A DNA stretch of 64,000 bases. Origin: Spirosoma aureum (GTDB lineage Bacteria; Bacteroidota; Bacteroidia; Cytophagales; Spirosomataceae). Position 1 is the stretch's first letter, and each line of letters begins with the position of its first letter. The notes below the pieces were generated by a model. That model ran no database searches. It had not been told where the DNA came from and saw nothing but the letters and a program-made list of their open reading frames with translations. Of this stretch, positions 34,441 through 43,739 are shown in pieces. The position numbers and the translations under genes are program-made. The DNA is taken from positions 2,688,501 through 2,752,500 of the forward strand of contig NZ_CP050063.1 of NCBI RefSeq assembly GCF_011604685.1. The letters are read 5' to 3'.

Positions 34441-36048
34441 TTACTCGTACCGGCCAACCAGCGTCATAATAGATCTGGGCTCCAGATGAATTTGACCAGC
34501 AGCAACGACGGATTTGGCCAGTGTTTTTGTTTCAGTTGTTGTATAACTGGAGAAGTGGCCGTTGCGAAGAGTCAAACCCTGAAGTGGTAAGGTTATTGAA
34601 TCGGAGGTTACGTTAATGCAAACCAGCACAATTTGCTTAGTCCGTATGTCTTTGTAGGCCGAAATCATACACGCACCAGTCTCTTGTACGGGATTGCTAT
34701 CGGCCAGTTGAACCGCTACCCGCTTCATACCGGGCCGAACGAATCGAGCGTAGTTGCCAAAGGCCCAAAGTTGTTTTGAATCGATGACCTGTCCATCCTG
34801 CCGGGCGTTGTCATGCTTTTTGTAGTCGCCATCAGGCCCGTTGATGTACACCAGTCCATCACTGTAATTATACGGATTGATAGCCAGCCACCATTGCCAC
34901 GACGTGACATTGGCAATGGTCAGATCGTTATGAATGACCTTGGCCACATACAGACCATAATCGATGTCCGTGTGACGGGGACTACCGTGGTAACGCCCGC
35001 AGATGTCGCCCAGAACACCAAACTCACTTTGCCAGAGCATCGGATTACCGACCGATTTAACGCGCTGGGCCGCTTGCTGTCGAACAGCCACCAGCACCGA
35101 ATCGGAACAGGTGGTAAAGTAGCTATGATATGCCCAAATCGGTTCAACGTTAGGAAGTTTGATTACCGGCGCACCTTGTTTTGAGCCAAAAAAATAGTCT
35201 AATTGATTACCCCGGCCGCTTTCAGCTTTTTCGTAGAGGAAATTTAGCTGGCCTGCTTCACCAGAAATTACAGTCGTTAGTGCTTTTTTAGCGGCCAATT
35301 TTGTCGATAACGTTTTGGTAACGGCAGCAATATTGGCGTTTTCGGCGGGTGAGCCTTCTTGCCCGGCTTTACCATTTTTCCCGGCGGTCCAGTCCCACTG
35401 CGGTTCGTTAATGGGACTTAGGTAATCGAACTTGAAATGATCGGCAACTGTCGCCAAAAAATCAGCGAAGGCATCCAGCGCATCCGGTTTGAGATTAATC
35501 GATTTGCCTCCCGGCGAGAAGGCTTTGCCATTTCGGGTCATCTGAACGGGAGCCGAATTCGTAAAGCCGAGCGTATAGCGCACACCCCTCTGCCGGGCCG
35601 CCTGCAAAAACCACTGACTCCCTGCCTGCTTTGTCCAATCGAAACGGCCACGGCTATCCAGAAAACACTCCTCCCGACGCCATGGATCACTAATGAAGCT
35701 GCTGTCTCCTTGCTCATAGCTGCCAGCCCCGATGTTCATCCGCCACAAAGACAAGCCAATCCCCTTAGGCTGACCATCAGCCAGTGTATCTAAGCTAAAT
35801 AACAGGTCAGCAACATGATTTTTCTTACTATCATCGTGCCATTTTCCAATAAACTTGGCCGACCAGCAATCCGATGCGCCAAAACTATGGATGGTCTGAA
35901 ATTCTTTCTGTAGGTTAATGGTTACCGATTTCCCAATATTTCGATGTCGCTGAGTGCTTTGGCCTGGTGGATCAATGACCCTGACAGTACTGCTTAGACA
36001 GGTAAGGGCAATTAGTGCCAGCAGATTAATGTTAACCATGACTTTCAT
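34441..36048 (-). CDS. Glycoside hydrolase family 30-like enzyme
   Basis: 535 residues with a signal sequence (MVNINLLALIALTCLSS). The clan-A TIM barrel is recognisable: FGASDCWSAKFIGKW, LWRMNIGAGS, and the catalytic acid/base Glu215 in SPINEPQWDW. The nucleophile is Glu342 in MLWQSEFGVLGD. The C-terminal 130 residues form the beta-sandwich side domain (IDSKQLWAFGNYARFVRPGMKRV onward), usual for GH30. The pattern best fits the endo-beta-1,6-galactanase-like subgroup, though beta-glucosidase or xylanase specificity cannot be excluded. It is secreted and stands near a GH43 gene, so both may work on plant arabinogalactan-type chains. Confidence 0.85.
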   Translation of the reverse strand: MKVMVNINLLALIALTCLSSTVRVIDPPGQSTQRHRNIGKSVTINLQKEFQTIHSFGASDCWSAKFIGKWHDDSKKNHVADLLFSLDTLADGQPKGIGLSLWRMNIGAGSYEQGDSSFISDPWRREECFLDSRGRFDWTKQAGSQWFLQAARQRGVRYTLGFTNSAPVQMTRNGKAFSPGGKSINLKPDALDAFADFLATVADHFKFDYLSPINEPQWDWTAGKNGKAGQEGSPAENANIAAVTKTLSTKLAAKKALTTVISGEAGQLNFLYEKAESGRGNQLDYFFGSKQGAPVIKLPNVEPIWAYHSYFTTCSDSVLVAVRQQAAQRVKSVGNPMLWQSEFGVLGDICGRYHGSPRHTDIDYGLYVAKVIHNDLTIANVTSWQWWLAINPYNYSDGLVYINGPDGDYKKHDNARQDGQVIDSKQLWAFGNYARFVRPGMKRVAVQLADSNPVQETGACMISAYKDIRTKQIVLVCINVTSDSITLPLQGLTLRNGHFSSYTTTETKTLAKSVVAAGQIHLEPRSIMTLVGRYE

Positions 36049-36576
36049 TACTACTGGTGGTTTATATGTAGTCGATATAACAGGAGCACGTAGATCTTCG
36101 ACTCTACTTATGGTCTTTTACGAATACGCTTTATGATTCTTGAAATGTGCTGTTATACAGTTACTTATGCAACTATATTCCTGTGTGAGAATTTGTTCAG
36201 AAGCCATCCCGCCAATTTCGAAAATACAGTTGTAGCCGCCATTTCGTACTGTATGTCTCGGGAGTAAAGACGGCTTTTCGGGCGCTGGTATGGACTTAAT
36301 ATAATGGGCTCTGACCTCTTATTGATAGTGTCGCCCGTGGACGATCAGGCTGGTTCCCCATAAACGTTTTGCTTCTGAAGCGTTTTAAACGTACTATTCT
36401 GGGGTAGTTTCGATCAATAAATGGTGAAAAACTTGATCGGCAAATGAATGTAAGGTTTTATCTTTTGGGAATGTATAACTGTAAGCAAAACCGTGTCATA
36501 CATTTACCTACTTGCCGGAGAATCGATACGTGTTTGCTAAAATATTTACAAAAAAGAGTAAAACTACCCTGGAAGG
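36049..36576. other. Divergent intergenic region between GH30 and FAD-oxidase genes
   Basis: About 530 bp with no gene. It must contain both promoters. A short palindrome GCTTC-T-GAAGC with T-rich flanks lies near 36370-36390, but its meaning is unclear and no reliable -7 or -33 box could be picked. Confidence 0.4.
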
Positions 36577-37965
36577 ATGCCAACTATTGTGGAAATACTG
36601 ATCCAAACGTTTGGGAAAGAGTGTGTTCGCACGCGCGACGAGGCACGCGTACGTGTGGCGAGCAACTGGCGGCAAACGGAACACCTGAATTGTCTGGCAC
36701 TTCTTCGCCCAAAAACGACCGAGGAAGTATCCCAAATGCTCAAGATCTGCAACGAATTCAATCAGCCCGTTGTGCCGCATGGCGGATTAACCAATGTTGT
36801 CGGGGGAGTAGTTACGAAGCCGGATGAGATTGCCCTGAGCCTGGAACGGATGAATGAAATAGAGGAAATTAATGTGCAGAACAAAACCGCAACGGTTCAG
36901 GCGGGAGTTATTTTGCAGAATCTACAAACTGTTCTGGCGGGAAATGGCCAGCATTTTCCGCTTGATTTAGGCGCTAAAGGAAGCTGTATGATAGGGGGAA
37001 ATATTGCCTCAAACGCGGGAGGGTTACAGGCGCTGCGGTACGGCGTTATGCGAAATTTAGTATTGGGGGTGGAGGTCGTTTTAGCGGATGGAACGATTAT
37101 ATCATCCTTGAATAAAATGGTGAAAAATAATGCAGGTTATGATTTGAAACAGCTTTTTATTGGCTCTGAAGGTACATTGGGAATCATTACACGGGCGGTT
37201 TTAAAAATAGATGATCTGCCCAAAAGCAGGAATACCGCTTTTGTTGCACTGGAGAGTTTTGAAAAGGCAAATCTGTTATTACAAGCTGCCAAAAAACAAC
37301 TAAAAAATGACCTCACTACGTTCGAATTACTTTGGCAGGATTATTACGAATTAATGACTTCGTCCCCTTCATCGTATTCGCCCCCTTTACCCCAAACGTA
37401 TCCATTTTATGTGCTGATGGAAGCACTCGGACAGGATGCAGGCAAAGACAAAATTCTATTTGCTGAATTGCTGGAAAATTGGTTGCAGGATGGGTTGATT
37501 GCTGATGCCGTTATGGCGCAATCGCAACAGGAATTAGAAACAATATGGGGTATTCGCGAGAATATAGACTTGATATTTTCTGTACATAGTCCCGTTTTTT
37601 TGTTTGATGTGAGCCTGGCCATTTCTGACATGGACGACTACATAAAAAAGATTAGATCAGACCTTCAGCAAGTTTGGCCATCTCTGAATTTTTATGCCTT
37701 TGGCCATATGGGCGATGGAAATTTACACTTGTTTATAAACTGTGGTACGAATGACCAGGAAACAAAGCATCGGGTCGATGCGATTGTTTACCAACCCCTT
37801 CAACAAATTAGTGGTTCGATAACCGGAGAGCATGGGGTAGGTTTGGAAAAAAAATCATGGCTTTACCTAAGTCGCACCGCGGAAGAAATTGAGCTGATGA
37901 AAACACTAAAAAAAGCTTTAGATCCCCAAGGCATTTTGAATCCGGGGAAATTGCTGCCTGATTAG
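36577..37965 (+). CDS. FAD-linked oxidase, GlcD/D-lactate dehydrogenase type
   Basis: 462 residues. The PCMH-type FAD domain (about 35-220) has PHGGLTNVVGG and the block DLGAKGSCMIGGNIASNAGG. The C-terminal FAD-linked oxidase cap has the conserved metal/substrate motifs FGHMGDGNLHLFI and GSITGEHGVGLEKK. Enzymes of this group oxidise 2-hydroxyacids such as glycolate, D-lactate or D-2-hydroxyglutarate and pass electrons to a carrier. No GlcE/GlcF-like partners are adjacent, so D-lactate or D-2-hydroxyglutarate dehydrogenase is more likely than glycolate oxidase. Confidence 0.9.
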   Translation: MPTIVEILIQTFGKECVRTRDEARVRVASNWRQTEHLNCLALLRPKTTEEVSQMLKICNEFNQPVVPHGGLTNVVGGVVTKPDEIALSLERMNEIEEINVQNKTATVQAGVILQNLQTVLAGNGQHFPLDLGAKGSCMIGGNIASNAGGLQALRYGVMRNLVLGVEVVLADGTIISSLNKMVKNNAGYDLKQLFIGSEGTLGIITRAVLKIDDLPKSRNTAFVALESFEKANLLLQAAKKQLKNDLTTFELLWQDYYELMTSSPSSYSPPLPQTYPFYVLMEALGQDAGKDKILFAELLENWLQDGLIADAVMAQSQQELETIWGIRENIDLIFSVHSPVFLFDVSLAISDMDDYIKKIRSDLQQVWPSLNFYAFGHMGDGNLHLFINCGTNDQETKHRVDAIVYQPLQQISGSITGEHGVGLEKKSWLYLSRTAEEIELMKTLKKALDPQGILNPGKLLPD

Positions 37966-38241
37966 GTGGGGGTGGTTTACCTGGTAAGAGGATTCAATAG
38001 ATTGCCAGGGGACGACGGTATCGGTCGTTGTTATCTGGCTGACTGACAGCCAGAATTGTTAACTCATTGATGAACATGATACAAAGTAGGTCATCGTTAA
38101 TGATAAGATAACGGTCTTGCAGGGAGAAGGCAAAGAGGGAAGTTACGGTAGTAGCATACGACCCTCTACTGTCTTTCTAGGGAGAGCAAGCTTCTCTGGT
38201 AGAATATGAATGTTGGCTCAGCTTTAAAAATCGGTATTACT

Positions 38242-39408
38242 ATGCAAAAATCACTGCTTCTGGTTGGCTTCCTGACCTTCTTATTTTTTAGCTATTCTTC
38301 GGCGCAAACAACACAAAGCGTAACTAGAGCTAAAACCACCTATACCAATCCCCTGCCAGTCCAGTTTGGTGACCCGTACGTTTTATACACTCAGGGCACC
38401 TACTATATGTACGGCACAGGCGGTGGTGCAGATAAGGGATTTGCCGCGTATTCCTCAAAAGATATGGTCAACTGGAAGTCGGAAGGGCAGGTGTATTTTC
38501 ACAATAATAAAAATGGCTGGAGCGATCCAAAAGCCAGTTGGGGTGGTGCCTATTGGGCTCCTGAGGTGTATGAAGTAAAAGGTAAATATTACCTGGTTTA
38601 CAGTGCACAGTGGCAGGTTAACCCAACTCAGGAAGTCGAAAATTTCCGGATTGGCGTTGCCGTTGCCGATAAGCCCACCGGTCCGTTTATCGACCTATCC
38701 AATAAACCAATTTTTGATCCTGGATATCCCATCATTGATGCCAATGTGTTTTTTGATACCAACGGCAAAGCCTATTTATACTTCTCGCGTTGCTGTTACA
38801 AACATCCGGTCGATAGCGAAGTGGCCGATTTGGCCCGAAAAAAAGGGTGGTACAATGCAATTGAAGAAAGCTGGGTATATGGTATCGAACTTAAACCCGA
38901 CTTTTCAGGCGTCATCGGCGAACCGGTTTTAGTACTGAGACCGCCCGTTAGCCTCAGCGACAAACAGGCCGACTGGGAAAGCCGGTCCGTTACGGCTCGT
39001 GAAGTCAACCGCCGTTGGACGGAAGGTTCGGTTACATTCAAAAAAGACAACCTGTATTACATCATGTATTCGGCCAATCACTTCGGCGGTCGGTATTATG
39101 CCATTGGATACGCCACGTCCAGCTCACCATTAGGACCATTTAAAAAAGCGGCTAATAACCCAATACTGCAGCAAAATACCGACCAGGGTGGGAATGTTAC
39201 AGGAACAGGGCATAACAGCATTGCCTACTCGCCGGATCGAAAAGAGATGTTCTGTGTTTATCATGCAAGAACCGCCAAAACCGGAGACGAACGGGTGGTT
39301 TGTATTGATCGTATGGAGGTGAAAAATGGCAAAATAATGATCGCCGGCCCAACTACTACACCACAAAAACTCCCCTCAGGTGCGACGAAAACACTGAATA
39401 ACAATTGA
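38242..39408 (+). CDS. Glycoside hydrolase family 43-like protein, secreted
   Basis: The Met at 38242 begins a signal peptide (MQKSLLLVGFLTFLFFSYSSAQ), giving 388 residues. A five-bladed propeller of GH43 type is indicated: the first-blade Asp in FGDPYVLYTQGTYYMYGTGG, YWAPEVYEVKGKYYLVYSA, the Asp of PIIDANVFFDTNGKAYLYFSR, the Glu in RWTEGSVTFKKDNLYYIMYSANHF, and the late His in TGHNSIAYSPD. GH43 enzymes release arabinose, xylose or galactose. The nearby GH30 gene suggests joint action on arabinogalactan-like polysaccharide, but no SusC/SusD pair is in the window. Confidence 0.9.
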   Translation: MQKSLLLVGFLTFLFFSYSSAQTTQSVTRAKTTYTNPLPVQFGDPYVLYTQGTYYMYGTGGGADKGFAAYSSKDMVNWKSEGQVYFHNNKNGWSDPKASWGGAYWAPEVYEVKGKYYLVYSAQWQVNPTQEVENFRIGVAVADKPTGPFIDLSNKPIFDPGYPIIDANVFFDTNGKAYLYFSRCCYKHPVDSEVADLARKKGWYNAIEESWVYGIELKPDFSGVIGEPVLVLRPPVSLSDKQADWESRSVTAREVNRRWTEGSVTFKKDNLYYIMYSANHFGGRYYAIGYATSSSPLGPFKKAANNPILQQNTDQGGNVTGTGHNSIAYSPDRKEMFCVYHARTAKTGDERVVCIDRMEVKNGKIMIAGPTTTPQKLPSGATKTLNNN

Positions 39409-39414
39409 AGGCAA

Positions 39415-39448
39415 AGCCGTTGCTCTGTGGTTGGCAGCAGCAACGGCT
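39415..39448. terminator. Bidirectional hairpin terminator
   Basis: A 10-bp perfect stem (AGCCGTTGCT at 39415-39424 with 39439-39448) lies just after the GH43 stop and just before the end of the small minus-strand frame. T-runs are short, so efficiency is uncertain. Confidence 0.55.
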
Positions 39449-39450
39449 GA

Positions 39451-39603
39451 TCAGCCTAGGCCAGAACCCGTACGTACGGTCGGTCGGACCCGCGAAGTAT
39501 TGCCCTGCACAAAGACTTCGAAAATAGCTGTCAACTCATTGACCGAAATGCTCATCTTATCTGCCCGCTCCATAGCCTGGCCTATGTCGGCAAACGCACC
39601 CAT
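39451..39603 (-). CDS. Possible small protein of 50 residues
   Basis: An uninterrupted 50-codon frame begins with ATG at 39603 (MGAFADIGQAMERADKMSIS) and ends TGA, immediately before a hairpin. The product is helical and charged at first, then basic (SRVRPTVRTGSGLG). I do not recognise a family. It starts 12 bp after the stop of the FkbM-like gene on the same strand, which suits an operon. It could equally be chance. Confidence 0.35.
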   Translation of the reverse strand: MGAFADIGQAMERADKMSISVNELTAIFEVFVQGNTSRVRPTVRTGSGLG

Positions 39604-39614
39604 ACTGATCAGAC

Positions 39615-40544
39615 TTACAGATATTCTTCTTTATTCGTTTTTGTGTTAATCACTGGTAGACCTTTGATAACGGCTCCACGATCAACGCCATCCAGAAAGG
39701 ACATTATACCAGCTTGATTTCGGCTTTCCCGAAACCGGGAGTACACATAACCCTCCTCAAGCGACAAAGCGGCTAAACCATTTAACTTTTCTTTCCTGAC
39801 AAAGTAGGCATTGACACCCGCCTGATTACAGCCCACAAAGGCATAGCCTTTCTCAATCGCTAATTCATATAAAGCGGGAAGCGAAGCACCAAAGTACAAA
39901 TACGAGTAATGAGCCTGCTCGCGCTTGAAATTAGGGCTGTAAGGTATACTAATCGGTCGTTCGGACCCGAACAAACTATTATATTCGATGACCACAATAT
40001 CGGCCTCGACCACCGTAATGGCTTTCCATACCCAATAATCATTCCCGTCGATATCAATACTAAGCAACCCGATCTGACCAACAATGCCATTGTCAACCAG
40101 CAGTTGGTTTATGTTTTCGGCGGTAATAAAACTGGTAATTGCTTTTAGGCTATAGCGCCAATAAAACGAACTCGTCTTAATAGAATCAATAAAGGTCGAT
40201 GAACCATCGATAATTAACCCCTTCCAATTATTATTCATTAACAAAAAGCGGGAGTTGGCTTCTTCATAATCCTCCACGCCAAATTCAACGAATGTGTCTA
40301 CGTGGGGTTTGACCCTATCAATCAGATATTGAATAATGCCGTCATCCCCAAATTGAGAAAATACCTTAAATTCGGCTTCCTTAATGGTTGTAGCCTGCTT
40401 GATAAGTTTAGCCAGCGCAGCCCCCATCACTAGTTTAGTGGCTATGTTATCTTCTTTGGCTTGTCTGAGTTGCCCTTGCACTTGATTGATTTGTGCTTGC
40501 AGCGGTTCGATAAGCCATTGCCTTATTCTTTTGGTTAATTTCAT
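39615..40544 (-). CDS. FkbM-like methyltransferase-domain protein
   Basis: 309 residues. A coiled-coil-like N terminus (LIEPLQAQINQVQGQLRQAKED) precedes a domain with an SAM-type pattern: DTFVEFGVEDYEEANSRFLLMNNNWKGLIIDGS, then GLLSIDIDGNDYWVWKAI, VVIEYNSLFG. The VEFGVED and SIDIDGNDYW blocks resemble proteins found in surface-glycan gene sets and FkbM-type methyltransferases. No sugar-nucleotide or glycosyltransferase neighbour is visible in this window, so the context does not help. Activity remains tentative. Confidence 0.55.
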   Translation of the reverse strand: MKLTKRIRQWLIEPLQAQINQVQGQLRQAKEDNIATKLVMGAALAKLIKQATTIKEAEFKVFSQFGDDGIIQYLIDRVKPHVDTFVEFGVEDYEEANSRFLLMNNNWKGLIIDGSSTFIDSIKTSSFYWRYSLKAITSFITAENINQLLVDNGIVGQIGLLSIDIDGNDYWVWKAITVVEADIVVIEYNSLFGSERPISIPYSPNFKREQAHYSYLYFGASLPALYELAIEKGYAFVGCNQAGVNAYFVRKEKLNGLAALSLEEGYVYSRFRESRNQAGIMSFLDGVDRGAVIKGLPVINTKTNKEEYL

Positions 40545-41100
40545 ACGACTTGACAGTTGTGGCTATCAACAAAAAGTACCGTTTTACAATGGGTCTTAGT
40601 AACCCATGTTCACCCGGTTATGATACGTTTTTCTTGTTCGTTATGGCGGACTGGTCAAGCAGTCAACGGAATGAGCCAGCGCGGCTGCCGCTTTGCTTTT
40701 TGATGGAGAAGGGCAATGCCCGACGGATGGTGCTTTAAGACACTTTTTAGAGAAATTTTACCGTTGAAGGTGCTCAAAATCATTCTTAATGAAGGGGCTA
40801 TTTGTTGGTTAGAGGGGTCGAAGCCGATGCTTTTGAACGAGTCATGAGGGGTAAGGCCCCCTTTTTAAACGCCCCCGATCTAAAAAACGATGTATGGCCT
40901 TAAGTGTTTCAAGCTTTCAAGTTGATAGCATGATGAATACAAAAGTGCATCAGCCAGAAAAGGCGAGATGATATAATAGAGCGATGTTTAAAAAAATTGT
41001 AAGATATAGAGTTGGGTGAAGTCGTAACTAGCACACGGGCAGATGTTAAGCCATCAACTAGCATTAGGATCGAATTTCTGCATTATTAATGGTTGAAGAC
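40545..41100. other. Intergenic region without clear genes
   Basis: About 550 bp. A 62-codon frame at 40550-40738 has no recognisable family or signal and looks like chance. No hairpin or promoter stands out. It may be decayed former coding DNA. Confidence 0.5.
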
Positions 41101-41478
41101 TCACTTATCTTCTGAAACCGAAATCTCCTTCCCATCAGCATACAATTTGCCCCAATTACATAAGCTGTCCAAAATCGGAACTAAGTCAAGGCCTTTGTTA
41201 GTCAAAATATACTTTATGCCAGTTGGTACTGTATTCGGGATTTCCCTTTTTATCAATATTGCGTGACTTTCCAACTCCTTCAGTTGTCTTGCTAAAACCA
41301 TCTCAGAAATACCGGGCAATCGTTGCTGTAAGAGATGAAAACGATCATTACCCTGGGAGATGTAGTAAACAATTTGTGATTTCCACCGACCACTCACCAT
41401 ACTAATTGCGGAATTGCGTTCACACACCTGAAACAAGAACTGCTCATTCAGATAATTAGTCGATTGTTTTTTTCTCAT
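41101..41478 (-). CDS. HxlR-family winged-helix regulator
   Basis: The Met at 41478 gives 125 residues. The HxlR pattern is present: CERNSAISMVSGRWKSQIVYYISQGNDRFHLLQQRLPGISEMVLARQLKELESHAILIKR, with a wing ending in YILTNKGLDLVPILDSLCNWGKLY. There is one Cys near the HTH (CERN) as in redox-type HxlR members. It is divergent from a DHFR-like gene and the 81-bp gap contains a perfect palindrome, the expected operator. HxlR proteins often respond to electrophiles or aldehydes and repress a neighbouring oxidoreductase. Confidence 0.9.
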   Translation of the reverse strand: MRKKQSTNYLNEQFLFQVCERNSAISMVSGRWKSQIVYYISQGNDRFHLLQQRLPGISEMVLARQLKELESHAILIKREIPNTVPTGIKYILTNKGLDLVPILDSLCNWGKLYADGKEISVSEDK

Positions 41479-41492
41479 AATCAAAAAGTAAA

Positions 41493-41512
41493 GGCTAACA
41501 ATTATGTTAGCC
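41493..41512. promoter_or_regulatory. Palindromic operator candidate between HxlR and DHFR-like genes
   Basis: GGCTAAC-n6-GTTAGCC is a perfect 7+7-bp inverted repeat in the 81-bp divergent region. Position and symmetry suit binding of the adjacent HxlR dimer and shared control of both genes. Confidence 0.7.
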
Positions 41513-41559
41513 ATTGCCCGTAAAATGGCCTATAAAGACATTTGTAAAAATAAAAAAAA

Positions 41560-42075
41560 ATGAAAATTACCATCTTTATAGCTGTTTCGACAAATGGCTT
41601 CATATCCAATGCAAGAAACGTTCCTGACTGGTTGTCGGAGGAATATGGGCAGGGACTTTATGCTATTTGCCAAAAATTTAACGCAGTTATCATGGGTAAG
41701 ACAACTTATGATATACTGGCCCCGAATTATCTTCCCCTTCAAAATGAGGGAACAACAGTTGTGCTGACCACTCACAAACAGGCAAAATCAGATAACTCAA
41801 CCGTAGTTTTCACGCAAGGTAGCCCATCTGAGATCGTTCAAATGCTCACTGACAAAGGCCACACCGAAGCGGTTATAATTGGAGGGGCAATGGCTATGAG
41901 TGAGTTTGTAAATGCTGGTCTCGTGAATGACATTTATTTTGTCATGGAGCCCGTCCTTTTCGGAAACGGCTTGCCCCTACTGAAAGGAGTTGAGATGGAT
42001 TTTAAACTGAATCTATTAGAGGTTACAAAATTAAATAATAGCTCTCTCCAATTGCATTATGAATTACAAAAATAA
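41560..42075 (+). CDS. RibD C-terminal/dihydrofolate reductase-like protein
   Basis: 171 residues. The start MKITIFIAVSTNGFISNARNVPDWL and the later blocks KFNAVIMGKTTYDIL, GGAMAMSEFVNAGLVNDIYFVMEPVLFGNGLPL are typical of the DHFR-like reductase group related to the RibD C-terminal domain. These NADPH-binding proteins are not true folate enzymes in most cases, and the substrate is usually unknown. The gene shares a palindromic operator with the divergent HxlR gene, so expression is probably induced by its signal. Confidence 0.9.
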   Translation: MKITIFIAVSTNGFISNARNVPDWLSEEYGQGLYAICQKFNAVIMGKTTYDILAPNYLPLQNEGTTVVLTTHKQAKSDNSTVVFTQGSPSEIVQMLTDKGHTEAVIIGGAMAMSEFVNAGLVNDIYFVMEPVLFGNGLPLLKGVEMDFKLNLLEVTKLNNSSLQLHYELQK

Positions 42076-42283
42076 CCTAATTTGAGGTCTTATCAGCACA
42101 AATGCTATGTTATCGACCGTCGTTATCAGTAAGCCTGACAATATGGAAGTGGCAAGGCGAAAGTCCATTACACCGAAATAGCTGGACTGTTTTAAACGGG
42201 GCAGTCACTGGGCTTATGAGCTTTTGTAATGACAAAGTCACTTCAGACAGATGGATCAACTAAACTAGTGTAACTCACTGGCT

Positions 42284-42829
42284 ATGAGAAAACAAGTGCT
42301 TTTTATACAGGGCGGAGGTGAGAATGGATATGAGGCAGACGACAAGCTAGTGGCTTCATTGCAAAACGCATTGGGGACAAACTATGAGATCAGTTACCCC
42401 CGGTTGCAAACGGATGAGGCTGCTCCGGATTTTGGTTGGATCAAACAAATCGGAAATGAAATTGATAAACTCGAAGATGGCGTTATTTTGGTTGCCCATT
42501 CCTTAGGTGCCTCACTATTGCTTAAATACCTGTCTGAAAAGAAGGCATCGAAAAAGGTAGCCGGGATCTTGTTGCTATCCACCCCATTTTGGACTGGTAA
42601 CGAGGAATGGGTACAGGGTTTAAAACTTCAGGGAGATTTCGCCCAGCGCCTTCCCCTAAATAGTCGGATCTTCTTCTACCATTGCCGAGACGATGAAGAG
42701 GTCCCGTTCGATCATCTTGCCACTTATAGGCAAAAACTTCCAGCAGCCACTTTTCGCGAAATTGAACGCGGGGGACACCAGCTCGGAAACAATCTTACTA
42801 TAGTAGCCAAGGACATTCAAAATCTATAA
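42284..42829 (+). CDS. RBBP9/YdeN-type serine hydrolase
   Basis: 181 residues, short for an alpha/beta hydrolase, as in the RBBP9 family. The segment VLFIQGGGENGYEADDKL precedes the nucleophile motif VAHSLGASLLLKYL (Ser105 region). The acid lies in CRDDEEVPFDH and the His in IERGGHQLG, so the triad seems complete. Members hydrolyse esters with unknown native substrates. It follows the DHFR-like gene by 208 bp without a shared short gap, so separate transcription is likely. Confidence 0.9.
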   Translation: MRKQVLFIQGGGENGYEADDKLVASLQNALGTNYEISYPRLQTDEAAPDFGWIKQIGNEIDKLEDGVILVAHSLGASLLLKYLSEKKASKKVAGILLLSTPFWTGNEEWVQGLKLQGDFAQRLPLNSRIFFYHCRDDEEVPFDHLATYRQKLPAATFREIERGGHQLGNNLTIVAKDIQNL

Positions 42830-43074
42830 ATTCTTCACAAAGCAGTCATCTCGTACATAAGCTGAATAATCCACGGATTATTTACATAAATTGTCTCTGA
42901 TGGAACAGGTAACACGTATATCGCCATCCCTTACTAAAGAGGGTAAACCATAAAAAATTAAGGCATTGAACCTGAATAATTGAATAATGTGTGTTAGTCA
43001 CGATCTCATCTGACAGATTGATTACTCAAATTGGCCTTAGACATGTCAGCTACCAGGTCTCTAAACTAAATACT

Positions 43075-43665
43075 TTACTTTTTTAAGATTCCTTTGTCAA
43101 CGCTGTCGTTAATAAGCTCTTCTGCATATTGCCAGATTGTATTGGAACCCTGTTGAATCACCTGTTTTTTGGCGTACACCTGATCATAATTCACCCCGAA
43201 TTCAGTCCATGTACCCCCATTGTTCGACACATTCTGGAGTAGCGGTTCGAATCGGTCCATAGCTCGGGCAAACTTAGCTTCGTTTGTTTGCCGCTCTTCA
43301 AACTCTTCCCAAATGGCGATCATTTCATTTGCCTGATGGTCAGGTAGTAAGCCAAAGATCCGTTTAGCCGCTTCCCGTTCTTCAGTCGTATTGTCATGGC
43401 TTTTTTGCGTATCATAAATAAATGTGTCTCCAGCATCTATTTCAACAATATCATGAATCAGAAGCATTTTAATAACCTTGAGCAAATCAATCGGAAAATT
43501 TGTATGCTCGGCTAAAACAATGGCCATCAAGGATAGATGCCAGCTGTGTTCTGCGTCATTCTCGTTTCGATCACTGTTTAACAGTTTCGTCTTGCGAAGG
43601 ATATATTTAAGCTTATCCACTTCCTTTATAAACTCAACCTGCTTTAAGAGATTAGCCGTTTCCAT
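43075..43665 (-). CDS. HD-domain hydrolase (YfbR-like)
   Basis: The Met at 43665 (METANLLKQVEFIKEVDKLKYILRKT) gives 196 residues. The HD metal ligands are visible: His in DAEHSWHLSLMA, the His-Asp pair in LLIHDIVEIDAGDTF and the following Glu/Asp. The length and the RKTKLLNSDRNENDAEHSWH motif match the 5'-deoxynucleotidase/HD3 group that dephosphorylates nucleotides. The adjacent Crp/Fnr gene on the same strand lies 74 bp upstream, which may be its regulator. Confidence 0.9.
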   Translation of the reverse strand: METANLLKQVEFIKEVDKLKYILRKTKLLNSDRNENDAEHSWHLSLMAIVLAEHTNFPIDLLKVIKMLLIHDIVEIDAGDTFIYDTQKSHDNTTEEREAAKRIFGLLPDHQANEMIAIWEEFEERQTNEAKFARAMDRFEPLLQNVSNNGGTWTEFGVNYDQVYAKKQVIQQGSNTIWQYAEELINDSVDKGILKK

Positions 43666-43739
43666 TTGTTCCTGTTTGATGATGGAACAAAATTGAGTGA
43701 TAAGACTGTAAACGCAATTGCCAATTGGCAAGAAACACA

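Noticed and set aside
40550..40738. 62-codon frame after the FkbM-like gene
   Set aside because: No recognisable domain, odd composition and no conserved context; taken as chance.
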